This document shows positions 62,850 to 64,000 of a DNA stretch of 64,000 nt, piece after piece. This stretch comes from Dyadobacter sp. CY347 (lineage in GTDB: Bacteria > Bacteroidota > Bacteroidia > Cytophagales > Spirosomataceae), in assembly GCF_021502655.1 (NCBI RefSeq), contig NZ_JAKFFT010000002.1, forward strand, positions 186,001-250,000, read 5' to 3'. The position numbers and the translations under genes are program-made. The notes under the pieces were generated by a model. That model worked only from the letters and a program-made list of their open reading frames with translations. It made no database searches and was not told the origin of the DNA. Numbering within the stretch: position 1 is the stretch's first letter; the number at the start of each line of letters is the position of its first letter.

Positions 62850-62880
62850 CAAAGATAGAATGACCGCTTAAACTTTCAAT
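62850..62880 (-). promoter_or_regulatory. Promoter of the carboxynorspermidine synthase gene
   Basis: On the minus strand ATTG (62877-62880, three of four bases of TTTG), a 19-bp spacer, then TATCTTTG (62850-62857), an exact TAnnTTTG. Predicted transcription starts near 62844, so the hairpin at 62800-62834 would be transcribed in the leader. Confidence 0.45.
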
Positions 62881-64000
62881 TTAAATTTCCGTTAACCAGC
62901 TTCATTATCTTGCCTTCGCCGTAATTCAAATAGTAAACTTCACCGCTCAGATCTTGTGCGAAAGAAGAAATAGCGCCTTTGCTTTCAAAGAGCATTGCAT
63001 TGCTCTTCTTTTTGTCGCCATCCAATTCCAGCGCCCAGATCCTTCCGCTGGCAAAATCACCATAAATGTATTTGCCGGCCAAACTTGTAATGGCCTTTCC
63101 CCGATACACATAACCGCCTGTAATGGACCTGTCGCCATTGCTTTGCACATAATCATGGATCGGTTCCACAAGTCCTTGTCCGTTACAATTGGATGACGGC
63201 TCATAACAATCCACGCCTTCTTTGAGCTTCCAGCCGTAATTTCCGCCTTTGTTTATCAGGTCAATTTCTTCGCGCTTATTTTGGCCTACGTCCCCCACAA
63301 AAAGGCGGTTATTATCCATGTCAAAACTCATGCGCCACGGATTTCTAAGGCCATAAGCGTAAATTTCAGGCAGGAAACCATCATTGTTGCCGACCGGGTA
63401 TGGGTTGTCCGCAGGGATGCCATAGTTGCCTTTCCCTGTTCCGTTCACATCCACACGCAGGATTTTCCCTAACATTGATTTACGGTTTTGGGCATTATTT
63501 TGCGGATCGCCGCCGCTGCCGCCATCACCTGTGGCAATGTATAAAAATCCATCCTTGCCAAATTGCAGCGAACCGCCATTGTGGTTGTCGTAGGGTTGGT
63601 TAAAGGTAAATAATACAGTTTCGCTGGAAGGGTCCGCGCGTTCCGCCGTCGGTGTTGTGGCTTTATAGCGTGCGATGACGGTTTTTAGGGGATTTCCGGC
63701 CGTATAATTCAGGTAAAAAAAGCCGTTCGTTTTAAAATCCGGATGAAAAGCCAGCCCGAGCAGCCCGCGTTCTCCGCCATCCTGCACCTTGTTTTTTATA
63801 TCCAGAAAAACAGCGCTGCTGGAAACGTTAGCATTGTTTTGAAAAACCCTGATCACACCCGACTGCTCAACAACAAAAAACCGGCTGCTATCGCCCGGGA
63901 TCTGCTTCATTTCAACGGGCTCCGTGAAATTCAAAGCAGGAAAAGCATCCTTTGTTTGGATCGTTGTATCGGCATTTTCAATGGTGCCGGGGTTTTCAAC
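62876..64000 (-). CDS. PQQ-dependent sugar dehydrogenase, C-terminal part
   Basis: A soluble-type glucose/sorbosone dehydrogenase: a beta-propeller using pyrroloquinoline quinone with Ca2+. The frame is open from the stop at 62876 to the right edge, 375 codons without a stop, so the N-terminus is outside the window. Family motifs: GLAFHPDFKTNGFFYLNYT, YDNHNGGSLQFGKDGFLYIATGDGGSGGDPQNNAQNR, YAYGLRNPWRMSFD, LFVGDVGQNKREEID and YGWKLKEG. The protein is expected to be secreted; its signal is not visible. Product: oxidation of aldoses to lactones with transfer of electrons to the periplasm. Confidence 0.92.
   Translation of the reverse strand, partial: VENPGTIENADTTIQTKDAFPALNFTEPVEMKQIPGDSSRFFVVEQSGVIRVFQNNANVSSSAVFLDIKNKVQDGGERGLLGLAFHPDFKTNGFFYLNYTAGNPLKTVIARYKATTPTAERADPSSETVLFTFNQPYDNHNGGSLQFGKDGFLYIATGDGGSGGDPQNNAQNRKSMLGKILRVDVNGTGKGNYGIPADNPYPVGNNDGFLPEIYAYGLRNPWRMSFDMDNNRLFVGDVGQNKREEIDLINKGGNYGWKLKEGVDCYEPSSNCNGQGLVEPIHDYVQSNGDRSITGGYVYRGKAITSLAGKYIYGDFASGRIWALELDGDKKKSNAMLFESKGAISSFAQDLSGEVYYLNYGEGKIMKLVNGNLN

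Noticed and set aside
62876..63934. Complete gene start at 63934 for the sugar dehydrogenase
   Set aside because: That codon is TTG and the frame stays open to the right edge, so the gene is truncated by the window rather than complete.

Overview
This 64 kb window reads as core chromosome of a gliding, type IX secretion (T9SS) member of the Bacteroidota. Dyadobacter or a close relative in the Cytophagales is the most likely source. That placement is inferred from gene content (gldK-L-M-N, a PorP/SprF-like protein, a C-terminal T9SS sorting domain, DUF4271 beside hemD, split transketolase), from promoter-like boxes of the form TAnnTTTG, and from the lack of Shine-Dalgarno sequences. I saw no rRNA, tRNA, insertion sequence, prophage or CRISPR array. 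The ends cut two genes: metG on the left and a PQQ-type sugar dehydrogenase on the right.

Layout. 1-12 kb: metG start, a lipoprotein, an SDR enzyme, a TPR protein, a glycosyltransferase, two convergent M16 peptidases, a secreted amidohydrolase, ispF, a heptad-repeat coiled-coil protein, and a divergent sigma/anti-sigma-like pair. 12-17 kb: a HAD phosphatase, an uncharacterised two-gene histidine-rich membrane module, an NlpC/P60 lipoprotein and a FAH-family enzyme. 17-26 kb: an M23 peptidase, PrxQ, split transketolase, an ECF sigma operon with an Spy-like protein, and a SulP transporter with a beta-carbonic anhydrase. 26-33 kb: two small membrane/secreted ORFs, bifunctional hisB, riboflavin synthase, a PASTA protein, a T9SS cargo protein, rhodanese, miaA and a collagen-like lipoprotein.

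33-40 kb holds the gliding/T9SS block: gldK, gldL, gldM, gldN and a PorP/SprF-like protein. 39-50 kb: hemD, a DUF4271 protein, sucD, azurin, a TlpA-like thioredoxin, a TPR protein, exported superoxide dismutase, recR, clpS and a sodium:solute symporter. 50-57 kb is one long minus-strand run: galE-rfbB-rfbA (nucleotide sugars), an O-methyltransferase, a LysM lytic transglycosylase, DUF3109 and an alkyltransferase-like protein. 57-64 kb: a SirB1-type transglutaminase-like protein, a phosphopantetheinyl transferase, a WD40 protein, a DivIVA-like protein, folB, a REP-like palindromic repeat, carboxynorspermidine synthase and the truncated sugar dehydrogenase.

The best candidate for something undescribed is the 13.0-15.9 kb membrane pair. 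One protein carries a duplicated His-x-His-Pro motif and its partner carries a duplicated Trp-His...Ser-Pro-Pro-His motif, which suggests a metal- or heme-handling module of unknown function. Other points of note are a hairpin in the predicted leader of the carboxynorspermidine synthase gene, a 28-bp perfect inverted repeat beside gldN, a folB that can only start at TTG just after an in-frame stop, and a structured intergenic element near 49.5 kb.
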